Shown: positions 38,801-48,603, counted from the stretch's first letter. The stretch: DNA of 64,000 nt from Nitrospira sp. (GCA_016788885.1 JAEURX010000006.1:62001-126000); one strand, 5' to 3'. Notes: generated by a model from the letters alone, not told the origin. Numbers and translations are program-made.

Positions 38801-39084
38801 CCGTACACCTCCCGATTCGCCGCTACCAGGCTCATGGCCGATCGGTCACGGGTCAATTGGTCGATGGCTTGGGAGAGTGCTTCTGGCGGGAGAGAGGGAT
38901 TGAGGCGTTCGAGCGAGGTACGGAGACGAGGGAGAAGAACCGTTTCCCCCTTGGTTTCTCGACCGAACGTACCGCCCAGGCCAAAGATCTCCTCGGCAGC
39001 GGAGAGAACCTGCCAGCCCAAGGTTGCGAGAAGATGCATGGCCGGCTGTTCGACAAGCTGATCTTCTGAGTAGGCTTGAGCCAT
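35899..39084 (-). CDS. hsdR: Type I restriction endonuclease subunit R (HsdR)
   Basis: Motor and nuclease subunit that cuts DNA far from the target. 1061 residues. Nuclease core RRPDLVGFVNGLPFVVIELKK gives the PD-(D/E)xK site near residue 145. Helicase motifs follow: WQTQGSGKSLAM (Walker A), VLTDEAHRSQY (DEAH box), FTGTPL and GFDAPSCSTIYLDKPM (motif VI region). The C-terminal assembly region is coil-rich. ATG immediately follows the TAA of the HIRAN-like gene (TAAATG), so it is strictly coupled. No frameshift or stop, so the system is likely active. Confidence 0.97.
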   Translation of the reverse strand: MAQAYSEDQLVEQPAMHLLATLGWQVLSAAEEIFGLGGTFGRETKGETVLLPRLRTSLERLNPSLPPEALSQAIDQLTRDRSAMSLVAANREVYGLLKDGIEVTVADATSGGQEPERVRIIDWDNPLANDFLLVSQLSVTGSLYTRRPDLVGFVNGLPFVVIELKKPGVPAQQAFDDNLTCYKADIPQLFWFNSLMIASNGTESHIGSLTADWERFFEWKRIEREDEPRRVSLEVMLRGTCEPSRLLDLLENFTLFSEHKAGLVKVLGQNHQYLGVNNAIAATLTARKQGHGRAGVFWQTQGSGKSLAMVFFAQKILRKIPGNWTFVVVTDRVELDDQIAKTFKACGAVSETESDQCHAQSGAQLRQLLGENHRYVFTLIHKFQTPELLCDRSDVIVLTDEAHRSQYDTLALNMRAALPNALFLAFTGTPLIAGEERTREVFGDYVSVYDFQQSVEDGATVPLFYENRTPELRLENPHLNDDIYNLIEAAGLDDEQEKRLERELGRQYQLLTRDDRLETIAKDIVRHFLGRGFQGKAMVISIDKATALRMHDKVRAHWNEEATRVEQEMAGLRTYGARPADPDRIRELKARLEVIRTTDMAVIVSSAQNEIAEMKKLGLDIAPHRKRMNDGGLDEKFKEAKDPLRLVFVCAMWLTGFDAPSCSTIYLDKPMRNHTLMQTIARANRVFPGKHSGLIVDYANVFESLEKALALYAKGKGGERPIRDKQRLVDGLRQAIHDVTALCQVHGVSLKEIEGLGAGTLERLTRIAEAVETLISPDPLRKDFLAHERYVCTLFQAVKPDPSLLECASRVSCLATIAASLRERTGEGPADISAVMADLNKILDASVAADGFHIPQGKSGNGVIDLTKIDFEALAQRFGKSKTKQIDLEQLKAAIRAQLDKLIRLNRTRADYLTKFEELIDAYNAGSRNIDELFRELLALSRSLNKEQERHVRENLSEEELVIFDILTRPAPELRAAERAELKKVARDLLSKLKQLLVLDWRHTVAARSKVKLAIEDVLDQGLPRAYTPDIYKQKCSAVFEHVYETYGDRGPSPYVSQPGL

Positions 39085-39855
39085 TTAGGCGACGAGGGGA
39101 AGAAATTCCTCACTGCTCATCGGTTGATATCCGATCTGAAACCTGCCTTCGAGTTCGACCAACACGCGTTGATTGTGTGGCGCCGGGGGAGGATTATTCC
39201 GGATCACATGGGCGCGCATGTTCTCGACTCCTCCGGCGATCGCGGCCAGCATGTCCTTGATGAGATACCGAGGGGTCCACCCAACCATGAAGTAGTCACC
39301 AGGGGTCAACAGTTGGATCGCTGCGCCTGTGGCGGGATTGTTCAGCTCTACGGCTACTTGCAGAGCGGCCCCGGCTTCCAACCGATTCAACCGCTCCTGG
39401 GACGGCATGTTCACGTGACGCCACCCGTGCAGGAAAAACCGACTGGCAAACCTTCCATCCCGGTGAGGACGGATTTGGGGGAAGACTTCCAAGTTATCCG
39501 TCTGGCGTCCCCCGCCGGAGACGGCCAGAATCGCGAACGGGTCTCGTTCCTCTGGCGAGAGCGCCAAGCGTTCAAGGTACTCGGCATAATCTTCCCGCTT
39601 CGGACTAATCAGGCGGTTTTGGAACAGAGGGAATAACTCACCTGATTCATACACTTTCTCGAACTGAGGAAACGCATCCAACGGTTGGAAGCCTGCCTTG
39701 GCTTGAGCCTCCAACACACCCTTCGTATAGAGAAACCGAAACCACCCCTGCCCCGGTTCGGATTCCAGGCGACCGATAGGAAACCAGGCACGCGAGCCAG
39801 GGCGTGCCCCACCATCTGGCCTCGCATCCTGCCAAGCTAAGAACAGCGTTTTCAT
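39085..39855 (-). CDS. HIRAN-like domain protein in a type I RM operon
   Basis: 256 residues. The C-terminal part has ELNNPATGAAIQLLTPGDY, VGWTPRYLIKDM and NNPPPAPHNQRVLVELEG, which match the pattern of standalone bacterial HIRAN domains (binding of 3' DNA ends or damaged DNA in related eukaryotic proteins). The first 110 residues include KGVLEAQAKAGF and PKREDYAEYLERLAL, an unknown but charged region. ATG overlaps the stop of the HipA-like gene (ATGA). Its last base directly precedes hsdR. HIRAN assignment is by eye; the N-terminal part is unrecognised. Confidence 0.6.
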   Translation of the reverse strand: MKTLFLAWQDARPDGGARPGSRAWFPIGRLESEPGQGWFRFLYTKGVLEAQAKAGFQPLDAFPQFEKVYESGELFPLFQNRLISPKREDYAEYLERLALSPEERDPFAILAVSGGGRQTDNLEVFPQIRPHRDGRFASRFFLHGWRHVNMPSQERLNRLEAGAALQVAVELNNPATGAAIQLLTPGDYFMVGWTPRYLIKDMLAAIAGGVENMRAHVIRNNPPPAPHNQRVLVELEGRFQIGYQPMSSEEFLPLVA

Positions 39856-40775
39856 AAGAATGTACCCACTACTTGCCCAAAGGTGACACTGAGAAGCCCT
39901 TTTGCAAATGTCCGTTGCCGTGGATCGATGGCCTGATCCGGCACACGATCGACGACGGACAGCATGCGGTCCAAGCCGACATTCTGCACCATTTGGCTCC
40001 ATGGTTGAAAGTACCGAGGCCAGGCGCGGGCGGCCACCTCGAACAGCCTCAACGGGTTCGCTCCATGTTCATCCGTGGCCTTGATGAAGATCGCTCCGCG
40101 CCCCCGAGCGGCATACCATTCGAAGCGATACGCTTCTTTCAGCCATTGGCCGATCTTCTCCACCGGCTCATTGCGCCCGAGGGAAGAGGCATGATCAAAC
40201 GTGGGAGCCACTCGGTGAAGATGTGTTCCATCATTCGAAGGCATACGAATTAGCGCCCAGTTTTCATGGTGCCGGTCGGTGTTCAGAATCAAGGCATCCA
40301 ACGTCACGTACCCGGCCAACTGGCTGAATGCCCTATCCCGTTCCTCTCGATCAGGAATTACTACGGCAATTGCGTTCGCGATATTCTCAATCGTATGGTC
40401 TGGCTGGGCCCGTCGTCCTGCCCGATCATATCCCAAGACAGCCCCGGCTAGGAGGTCGTTACCGTGAATTAACTCGGTGCCAGGTCGGGACAGCTCAGGA
40501 AACCGTCGGCTGATACAGCCAACTGCGCCATCGAGTCTGGCGAGTTCGACACGTGCATGCGGGATCTCGAGGAGCCCAGCCAATTCAGCTGCGACCTTTT
40601 CCGCCCAGTGCTCCCCGGTGATCTCGCCATTGCTCAGGCGCGCGTACTTGAAGAGCCACGGCTCCGAATCCGTACCCACCTGCACCCACCCCTTCCGCTT
40701 GCTGCCCATCTCTTCGGGAGCGAGCACGTCTTCTTTACGAAGAGAAATGATGGGATAGGATTCAAGGGCCGGCAT
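39852..40775 (-). CDS. HipA/CtkA-like Ser/Thr kinase in a type I RM operon
   Basis: 307 residues from the ATG at 40775. The nucleotide-binding lysine lies in WLFKYARL, and EKVAAELAGLLEIP gives the alpha-C glutamate. Catalytic loop LNTDRHHENWALI holds the Asp and Asn, and PTFDHASSLG is the metal-binding DFG-like loop. This is the HipA-like kinase class used as a toxin (for example phosphorylating tRNA synthetases) or effector. No HipB-like DNA-binding antitoxin is adjacent. It lies 5 bases after hsdS. A longer frame upstream overlaps hsdS and is not supported. Confidence 0.78.
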   Translation of the reverse strand: MPALESYPIISLRKEDVLAPEEMGSKRKGWVQVGTDSEPWLFKYARLSNGEITGEHWAEKVAAELAGLLEIPHARVELARLDGAVGCISRRFPELSRPGTELIHGNDLLAGAVLGYDRAGRRAQPDHTIENIANAIAVVIPDREERDRAFSQLAGYVTLDALILNTDRHHENWALIRMPSNDGTHLHRVAPTFDHASSLGRNEPVEKIGQWLKEAYRFEWYAARGRGAIFIKATDEHGANPLRLFEVAARAWPRYFQPWSQMVQNVGLDRMLSVVDRVPDQAIDPRQRTFAKGLLSVTFGQVVGTFL

Positions 40776-40780
40776 GCGAT

Positions 40781-42045
<1,265 letters not shown>

Positions 42046-42049
<4 letters not shown>

Positions 42050-43656
42050 GTTTCGAGAATCTCCGCAACATTCCGAGCGATAGTCTGCTCCAGCTCACGG
42101 GCCTGGGCATTCAGCGTTTCCAGTTCTTCATTCAGCGCTTCAAGCTGTTCCTTGAAATCCTCGTCACTGACTTCTTCGCCGGGTGCCACACCGACATAAC
42201 GGCCAGGGTTGAGGCTCCAGCACTGCGTTTCGATTTCTTTGATCGTGGCGGCTTTGCACAAGCCCGGCACGTCGGTGAACTTCAGCTTCTTGCCGAATAC
42301 TTCTTTGAGCTTGGCTTCGGCCCCGGGCCCTCCGAGGGTGAAGTCCGGCTCCTCGCCCCGGTAGAGCCGGACAGCGTTGGCCAAGAATCCGATCTGGCTT
42401 TCGGTCCAGTCACGGTGTGCCCGATCCACCTGGCGGTAAATGTGTCGCGCATCGAGAAAGAGGACTTTGTCGGCTCTCGGCGTCTTCTGCTTCCCTCGAT
42501 CCAAAAACCACAAGGTACAAGGCAGCGTGACGGTGTAGAACATGTTCGGCCCCACGGCGACCATCACATCCACCGCACGGGCTTCGATGAGCTGCTTGCG
42601 GATCTCCTGCTCGGAAGAGCGAGCATCGGAGGCGCTGTTCGCCATGACGAAGCCGGCTCGCCCGGTCTGGTTCAACGTCGAATAAAAGAGTTGAATCCAG
42701 AGGTAGTTCGCGTTGTCGGTGCGAGGCAGGCCGAAGGGATACCGGCGGCCTTTGCCCACCTCGGCTTCCAGCCGCTCCTTATCGACGGCGTTCACGTTGA
42801 ACGGCGGATTGGCGAGGACGAAGTCGAATTTTCCGGTACTGTTGTGCAGGTCGTCGTAGTAGGTGATGGCTTCTTTGATATCCCCTTCGAGGCCGTGCAT
42901 GGCCAGGTTCATGCGGCAGAGGGCGACTGTGGCTGCGACCTTTTCCTGTCCATGAATAGCTAGTTCTGACGACGGGTTCTTCTTATGCTCGGCGACGAAG
43001 CGGGCGCTTTGGACGAACATGCCGCCGGAGCCGCAGGCGGGGTCCAGGATGCGGCCATGGTAGGGCTCCAACACTTCCACCAGCAGGCGCACGATGCCCG
43101 AAGGCGTGTAGAACTCGCCGCCCTTCTGTCCTTCCGTTCGGGCAAACTCGCCGAGGAAGTATTCGTAGATGCGCCCGAAGGCATCGTAGTCCATGGTCGC
43201 CGGGATTTCGGACACGCGCTTGAGCAGTTCCTTCAACAACGTGCCGGCAAAGACTTCATAGGTCTTAGGAAGCACTCCGGCAAGCTGAGGATTATGCTTT
43301 TCAATGTCGCGCATGGCTTCATTGATCGCCTTGCCGGCATTGCTGCCTTCCGGCAGATGGAGAAGCCTTTCGAATCGGGCGTTCGGCGTCAGATAGAGCA
43401 CCCCTTCGGCATGATAGGCGGATGGTTCGTCCACGCGTGAGCCGCGCCGTGACGAAGACGCCATCTTCTCCAGGCCGGCCCTGATCTTGGCAAAGCGTAC
43501 ATCGGCGAAGCGGAGGAATATTAGGCCTAAGACCGGGGTGGAATATTGGGCCGCGGTCAGGCCGCTATTGGCCCGCAACTGATCGGCCGCATCCCACAGA
43601 CGTTTTTCCAGCGCGTCCGTCGCCGTGTCTTTTTCCGATGGGGCAATCCATTGCAT
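42046..43656 (-). CDS. hsdM: Type I DNA methyltransferase subunit M (HsdM)
   Basis: N6-adenine methyltransferase that also forms the S/M core. 536 residues. SAM-binding motif [14 protein letters not shown] near residue 205, and catalytic NPPF in [13 protein letters not shown] near residue 280. Helical N-terminal HsdM_N domain at residues 10-150. ATG at 43656 with GGAGGG 15 bases upstream, further than usual. First gene of the five-gene hsd operon. The gap 43657-43869 ahead of it has a palindrome at 43828. Confidence 0.97.
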
Positions 43657-43827
43657 GATCGGTGATGTCGCCCTCCTAACCTGTCCTGAAAAAAGTCCGT
43701 ACCCATCTACGCTTTTGCCGCATGGAAATCAACGTCTATGGCAGCAACCCGTGGCAGGTACTGAGCATTGATCGGTGCGGCCCCTACTCTCTCGCGTTTC
43801 CAAAGAAAGGGAGCTTAACAGTACCCC

Positions 43828-43844
43828 GTGACACCTGGGGTCAC
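43828..43844. promoter_or_regulatory. 17-bp dyad operator candidate ahead of hsdM
   Basis: GTGACACCTGGGGTCAC pairs at 7 of 8 positions around its centre. It lies 172 bases upstream of the hsdM start and 26 bases downstream of the metallo-beta-lactamase gene stop. No clear promoter was found next to it and no control protein gene is visible. Confidence 0.4.
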
Positions 43845-43869
43845 ATTGCGGAAGTTTTATCTCAATCGC

Positions 43870-45399
43870 TCACGCCCGATTCACTTCCGCCGGTTGCGGC
43901 ACGCCTGAACTATCCAGTTGGTAGGCGTAGGCCTCTTTCATTTGCACGTTGCCGCTGTCGGTGTAGACGAAGAGGCGGTGGCCGTCGGTGCGGGTCTTGA
44001 CGAGGCCGTAGGCGGTGCGGCTGAAGCCGAAGAACGGTCCCCGCTTCTTGGCGGCCTTCTCGTCTTGGAGGCGGCTGGGCCCTTCGGTTTGGAAGAAGGC
44101 CACGAGTTCGGTGACGAAGATGAGTGGTTCCGGGACGCGCGACCATTTGCCGAGAGCGCCCATGAGGGTGGCGCGCGGGTGGATGTATTCTTTGCGCGCA
44201 TTTTCGTCGCCGCTGGACACGCAGCTCACGATGGGCGACACAGCTTGAATGAAGGCGCCGGAGAAATCGGCCGAGCCGTGATGCGGCACCTTGAACACTT
44301 CCGAGCGCAGATTGAGCGTACCTTTGTTATGTTCCCGGGCAAGGAAGCGGCTGGCCTCGTCGTTCAAGTCTCCTGAGAACAGGAAGCTGAAGCCGCCGTA
44401 GCTCAAGCGGAGCACGATCGAATGGCCGTTGATGGTGTGGGAGGCGGAATGGCCGGTGAAGCCTTCGTCGCTGTCGTTGAGCGAGTCATGGCCGATACGC
44501 GGCCCGGTCGGCGGTTCACCGAGAAAGCGCAGTGCCGGTTGGCCTCCCACCTGTGTGGTGATCGGCCCCAATACTTCGATGCGCATGTCGGTCCGGTTGA
44601 AAAACTCGAAGGCTTGATTGTCGCCGAGCTGCAGACGGCGGAAACTAATGGGGTTGCGGCTATTGTAGGTGGCGAGGGTCTGTTTCCATTCTCTGAACGG
44701 CTCGTTCATGTCCTTGTCGTCGACGCCGAGCAGATTCTCTTCCAGCCCCGTGAGGTACAGTCGTCCGTCCACGGTCTTGGTCGGTCCGAGGAGTTTGGTG
44801 TCCGGTACGTCTTTGTTGTTCATTCTGGTCGGGCGTTTGACGAGACCGTTGTGGTAGACGCGCTGTGGCTGCATGAAGAGTCGCTTGCGTGTAACCTTGT
44901 TGGTTTCGGATTTGAGGATCTCACTCAAGCCGGCGAAGTGATCGGCGTCGCCATGGGTGACGACGATGCAATCGATCTGCTTCGGGTGGTCGGCGCTGGT
45001 GTTGCGGAAGCGCCCGGCCAGGTAGCGCGCGAACATCTGGTTGTCGCCGCCGTCGATAAGGATGATTTTTCCGTCCGGCGATTCGATGACCATGCCGTCG
45101 CCTTGCTGGACATCGACGAAGTTGACCTTCAAGACTTTGTTGTCCAGCACGGGGCGAACCAGGTCGGCCACCTTGATGCCGGACGATTTGGTCGGCTCGA
45201 TGTAACCGGTGATGGATTCGGGGAGGATGCTGCCGTCGGGTTTTTCGCGAAAGACGGTGATGCTCACTTCGAGGTACGTCGCTGCCTGCTTCACCACGGT
45301 GATTTCGTCGCCCCAGGCGACCGTGCGGATGTACTGTTTGCGCCCTCGCTCTTCCCACACATCGGCCAGATCGACATTGAGTACGGTTTGATCAGGCAT
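43870..45399 (-). CDS. Metallo-beta-lactamase-fold hydrolase, ComEC C-domain-like
   Basis: 509 residues, predicted cytoplasmic (no signal or membrane segments). The zinc motif is VTHGDADHFAGL, a variant of HxHxDH, followed later by VPHHGSADFS and LIDGGDN, the pattern shared with the nuclease domain of ComEC. The first 85 residues are an added domain (unknown, SH3-like appearance). Strong AAGGGGAG site five bases before the ATG. Whether it belongs to the hsd unit is unclear because 213 bases and a palindrome separate them. The family includes nucleases and phosphodiesterases. Confidence 0.75.
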   Translation of the reverse strand: MPDQTVLNVDLADVWEERGRKQYIRTVAWGDEITVVKQAATYLEVSITVFREKPDGSILPESITGYIEPTKSSGIKVADLVRPVLDNKVLKVNFVDVQQGDGMVIESPDGKIILIDGGDNQMFARYLAGRFRNTSADHPKQIDCIVVTHGDADHFAGLSEILKSETNKVTRKRLFMQPQRVYHNGLVKRPTRMNNKDVPDTKLLGPTKTVDGRLYLTGLEENLLGVDDKDMNEPFREWKQTLATYNSRNPISFRRLQLGDNQAFEFFNRTDMRIEVLGPITTQVGGQPALRFLGEPPTGPRIGHDSLNDSDEGFTGHSASHTINGHSIVLRLSYGGFSFLFSGDLNDEASRFLAREHNKGTLNLRSEVFKVPHHGSADFSGAFIQAVSPIVSCVSSGDENARKEYIHPRATLMGALGKWSRVPEPLIFVTELVAFFQTEGPSRLQDEKAAKKRGPFFGFSRTAYGLVKTRTDGHRLFVYTDSGNVQMKEAYAYQLDSSGVPQPAEVNRA

Positions 45400-45415
45400 A
45401 GAATCTCCCCTTCAG

Positions 45416-45535
45416 GCTATTGAGAATGGCTCCCGGCGGCATTCCCGGGTGCGCGGTTCTCTGTCACGTACTGCAACGGTACGCCTCAGTCGCCGTGATT
45501 GCGGCGGCATAGCCGGACTGCCGGTTTGAACAGCT
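45416..45535 (+). repeat. Palindromic element, copy A
   Basis: About 120 bp with imperfect terminal inverted repeats and a central hairpin CGTACTGCAACGGTACG (45467-45483). It shares order and position of motifs with the copies at 46678, 46982, 47086 and 53230. It starts 16 bases from the start codon of the gene at 45399. The rest of the gap, 45536-45683, shows nothing I recognise. Confidence 0.6.
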
Positions 45536-45683
45536 TGGCACGGTGTGGCGGTTTCACGTCGCCGTCTTATTGGGTGCTTCGTGGCGTCCAGATAATTGCG
45601 GCGATAGAATACGCCGTTCATCGGGAGAAATCACGCCGCCCTCCCTCTTGCCGATGGAATCTCCCGCCTGGTACATTTGCGCC

Positions 45684-46205
45684 ATGACCATGCAATTTCA
45701 GAAAAAAGATCCGCGTGCTACGATCTCCACTCCGTTCGGCGACATCCGGATTCGCTTTTACCCGGACGATGCGCCCCGGCACGTGGAGAACTTTATCAAC
45801 CTGGCGAAGATGGGCTTTTATGACGACACCACGTTTCATCGTGTGGTGCCGGGCTTCATCATTCAAGGTGGGGATCCGTTGAGCAAAACGCCCGATCGCC
45901 TGCTGCACGGCACCGGTGGTCCCGGCTATTTCCTCAATCCCGAACCGAACGACCGGCCCCATAAGCGCGGCGCGATTTCGATGGCCAAGATGCCTCGCGA
46001 CGGCAACAGCACCCGCGATTTCAACGACAACGGCTCCCAGTTTTTCATCTCCCTGCAGGACAACGGCGGCCTCGATCGGCGGTATTCGATTTTCGGGGAA
46101 ATCATTCGCGGCATCGAGGTCATTGACATGATCGCGAAGATGCCACGCGATGAGCGCGACAACCCGCTGGAACCGATTCGCATGAAGGTGACGGTGAAGG
46201 AATAG
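45684..46205 (+). CDS. Peptidyl-prolyl cis-trans isomerase, cyclophilin type
   Basis: 173 residues, cytoplasmic (no signal). FHRVVPGFIIQGGDP is the conserved catalytic region with the arginine, and DNGSQFFISLQD the ligand-binding one. It catalyses proline isomerisation during folding. The cyclophilin insertion between them is short. Start uncertain: ATG at 45684 with the next ATG six bases on; no strong Shine-Dalgarno. A longer open frame upstream overlaps the repeat element and is unlikely. Confidence 0.93.
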   Translation: MTMQFQKKDPRATISTPFGDIRIRFYPDDAPRHVENFINLAKMGFYDDTTFHRVVPGFIIQGGDPLSKTPDRLLHGTGGPGYFLNPEPNDRPHKRGAISMAKMPRDGNSTRDFNDNGSQFFISLQDNGGLDRRYSIFGEIIRGIEVIDMIAKMPRDERDNPLEPIRMKVTVKE

Positions 46206-46266
46206 TCGCCTGCCAACCAGGCGTGCGCGTGTACCGACGAGTCTGCTACCTGATTTCCCCATTGTG

Positions 46267-46674
46267 ATGATACCCCTCCCCTTGCCAAGCAGGTCGCTGA
46301 TACGCAGCCTCGGGTGGTGTCTGCTCGTGCTCACCATCTCCATGTCCGCCTGCGACGGTCAGCGGCAACGCCTGATGACGGAACAGTATCCTTCATACCC
46401 GGAGAGCGTGCGCTGGGCTATCGATAGGGGGAATATTCTTCGCGGCATGACGGAAGACCAGGTGTATCTCGCGCTTGGTTCACCGGTATGCAAGAAGGAC
46501 GTGGCGGATGAGGGACGGACAGTCACGGTCTGGCTCTACCCGCCGATCGGACGCAACGCCTGCGTCACCAGCGCCTTTCGCGTCTACTTCGAGCAAGGTG
46601 CCGTCACCACCTGGGACCGCTACACCACACCAACCCGATATACCGATCCAGCCGGCGGCGTACCTCTCTACTAG
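46267..46674 (+). CDS. Small lipoprotein with an SmpA/BamE-like domain
   Basis: 135 residues. N-terminal hydrophobic segment ending SMSACDG, a lipobox. The mature part has ILRGMTEDQVYLALGSP and VTVWLYPP, the SmpA/OmlA (BamE) layout with a helix, loop and beta-sheet; such domains support outer-membrane assembly. Too divergent to call BamE. ATG at 46267, adjacent GTG at 46264. A repeat element begins three bases past its stop. Confidence 0.65.
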   Translation: MIPLPLPSRSLIRSLGWCLLVLTISMSACDGQRQRLMTEQYPSYPESVRWAIDRGNILRGMTEDQVYLALGSPVCKKDVADEGRTVTVWLYPPIGRNACVTSAFRVYFEQGAVTTWDRYTTPTRYTDPAGGVPLY

Positions 46675-46677
46675 CAT

Positions 46678-46794
46678 GAGGGTGAAAAAGCCTCCCAGCT
46701 TTGTTCTCGCATCGCTTCGATCCTCAACGTACCGCAAGGGTACGCCTCGTCCCTTCGCTCGCTGCGGCCGCGCTGGGCGGACTTTTTGACCCTC
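46678..46794 (+). repeat. Palindromic element, copy B
   Basis: About 117 bp. Ends GAGGGTGAAAAAG and (reverse complement) GAGGGTCAAAAAG form an inverted repeat; central hairpin CGTACCGCAAGGGTACG at 46728-46744. It starts three bases after a gene stop. The stretch 46795-46981 that follows shows no gene or named element. Confidence 0.65.
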
Positions 46795-46981
46795 CTGTGC
46801 CATACCCTGTGGAGCGTGAACGTACACACGTGTACTGAGAGTCGCGCGACGATTCTGAATTGTGCTGAGGTGTTGGAATAGGGTGCTGGTTGCTCAATCG
46901 ATTATCCGGCGACGCCGCAGGCGTAGTTTGACGCCGAGAAGCAAGGACAGCAGTTTATTTCGCAGGTTTCCCGCAGAACGG

Positions 46982-47068
46982 TCAAAACGATTGTCCACCT
47001 AGGCCGCAGTGACGAAGGAGCGAGGCGTAGCCTTGCGCTACGTTGAGCGAGCTGAGAGACGCGAGAAC
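46982..47068 (-). repeat. Palindromic element, truncated copy C1
   Basis: Opposite orientation to copy B, 87 bp, with central hairpin CGTAGCGCAAGGCTACG (47026-47042 as reverse complement). Its outer right end is replaced by copy C2, so it looks truncated. In copies B and C1 the fifth base pair of the stem is C-G in one and G-C in the other. Confidence 0.6.
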
Positions 47069-47085
47069 AACTGCGTATGTCTCTT

Positions 47086-47213
47086 GGCAGGCTGCTCAAA
47101 AAGCCCGTCCAACAAGGCCGCAGGCGAGACAAAACCGGAGGCGTAGCCTCGGGCTACGTTGAGGATTTTGTCGAGCTGAGAACGCAGGTGGCGGGATTCT
47201 TCAGCAGCCTGCC
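47086..47213 (-). repeat. Palindromic element, copy C2
   Basis: 128 bp bounded by a perfect 11-bp inverted repeat, GGCAGGCTGCT and AGCAGCCTGCC, extending imperfectly to about 26 bases. Central hairpin CGTAGCCCGAGGCTACG (47142-47158 as reverse complement). It ends exactly at the stop codon of the gene at 47214, so it may serve as that gene's terminator. Confidence 0.7.
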
Positions 47214-48464
47214 CTAGAAGAAGGCCATGCTCGCATACGTCACCGTCGAATTATACTGATCCGTGATCCCGCGATCGTACCGCAGCACCTGCCCCGTTTC
47301 CGCCTGAATCAGACGCAGCATGGAGTAAATCGGCGAGAAGCCCGAGATACGGCGCTGATCGTTTTCCTTCTGGATGAACTTGGCGAATTCTTCCGGGTCG
47401 CGGTTCTCGACATGCTTGAGCATCTCGAGGTCGGTCTGCATGCAGCGATGGAAGGAGAAGTCTGTCGGCGGGGCCGAGTCGCCGTAGCGCATGCCGATGT
47501 GGGCGAGTTCCGCACCCACGACGACGCAGTACGATTTGCCGCTAGCGGCAAGCGCCTCTTTTAAGGCCTGAAGAAACGTCTCGACCTGCTCCCGGATTTG
47601 CGGATCGCGCAGACTGTCCGCAGAAAACGCCGTGAGGATCGGAACAATCGTAAACGCCTGCTCTTGACCGAGGGTCTCTTGCAGGAACGGCAACTGAAAT
47701 TCCAATGCATGTTCATTGTGATGTGCCAATTCGTCGGTGAAAGCAGCAGGGATCTGTTCGCGCAGGCGGTCGGTGACCGCGCGTTCGACTTTGACGAGCC
47801 CCAATGGTGTCTGAAAATCTTTGTCGGTCACGGCCACGGGGTGTTCGAGCCCGGAGTGAGCGGTGCCGATCAGCACGTAGAGATCCGGCTTCTGGGCGTC
47901 CTGCAATTCCTTATAGGCCCAGGCATAGATCGGTCCGGCTTGTTTCATCTCGTAGGTGGGCGCGACGAGGGCCTTGATGAGTTTGCCCTTGTGCTCGGAG
48001 GCTTTCACCTCCGGCCCTTCTTTGGATACGAAGAAGCTGTTGATCTGCGCGCGCAATTTGGCAGGGTCGGCTTCATAACTGCGACCGGCAAATTGCGGCG
48101 AACGGGAGGGCGCCTGGCGATAGGCGGTCAGCGCCTGTTGCTTGGCCTGCTCGGTGCGCTCCCCTTCGAGAAAGAGTTTGGTGTCCAGATCGGCCAGTAA
48201 CTGCTCGACCTTATTCGGCATGAGGAATTCGCCGAAGCGCTTCAGATAAATCGCCCCGATGTCCTGGACGCTATGCTCCCCGTCGAGGTGCTGCACGATG
48301 AAGAAATAATTCAACGGCAGGACCAGGCGTTCCTTGCTCAATCCGGTGGGGTCCCAGAGCACAATGAACTGCTCCTCCCCTTCCTTGATCGGTGAAAATT
48401 GCAGATTGCGCAGCAGCGGGTACTGCTTGGGATCTTTGGCAGTCATGGTCGGTGTGGATTCCAT
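47214..48464 (-). CDS. Memo-family (AmmeMemoRadiSam system B-like) protein
   Basis: 416 residues. The C-terminal 270 residues match the Memo fold: LYVLIGTAHSG, HHNEHALEFQLPFL, AELAHIGMRYGD and the terminal YASMAF. Memo resembles non-haem dioxygenases but its reaction is unclear. The first about 140 residues add a domain with LVLPLNYFFIVQHLDGEH, resembling PqqD-like peptide-binding modules, so it is longer than usual. ATG at 48464 without a clear Shine-Dalgarno; MTAKD at 48446 is an alternative. The family's partners (AmmeMemoRadiSam A and radical SAM) are not in the window. Confidence 0.75.
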   Translation of the reverse strand: MESTPTMTAKDPKQYPLLRNLQFSPIKEGEEQFIVLWDPTGLSKERLVLPLNYFFIVQHLDGEHSVQDIGAIYLKRFGEFLMPNKVEQLLADLDTKLFLEGERTEQAKQQALTAYRQAPSRSPQFAGRSYEADPAKLRAQINSFFVSKEGPEVKASEHKGKLIKALVAPTYEMKQAGPIYAWAYKELQDAQKPDLYVLIGTAHSGLEHPVAVTDKDFQTPLGLVKVERAVTDRLREQIPAAFTDELAHHNEHALEFQLPFLQETLGQEQAFTIVPILTAFSADSLRDPQIREQVETFLQALKEALAASGKSYCVVVGAELAHIGMRYGDSAPPTDFSFHRCMQTDLEMLKHVENRDPEEFAKFIQKENDQRRISGFSPIYSMLRLIQAETGQVLRYDRGITDQYNSTVTYASMAFF

Positions 48465-48603
48465 AGTGGCGGCATTGTAACGGAGCAAACTTCTCAGGCG
48501 CAACAGGAGAGCGGGATGTTGAACAAGCCGCGGTGTGACAGTTCCTTCGCAAGGTACAACCTGGTCGCTATTCCAGGACAACCTCGTGGCTCCATCCCGC
48601 CGG

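Noticed and set aside
43722-44000. Plus-strand open frame of 92 codons ahead of hsdM
   Set aside because: Overlaps the 3' end of the metallo-beta-lactamase-fold gene antisense and turns into Arg-rich sequence; no ribosome site.
46902-47132. Minus-strand open frame of 76 codons
   Set aside because: Lies across repeat copies C1 and C2, which account for its sequence.
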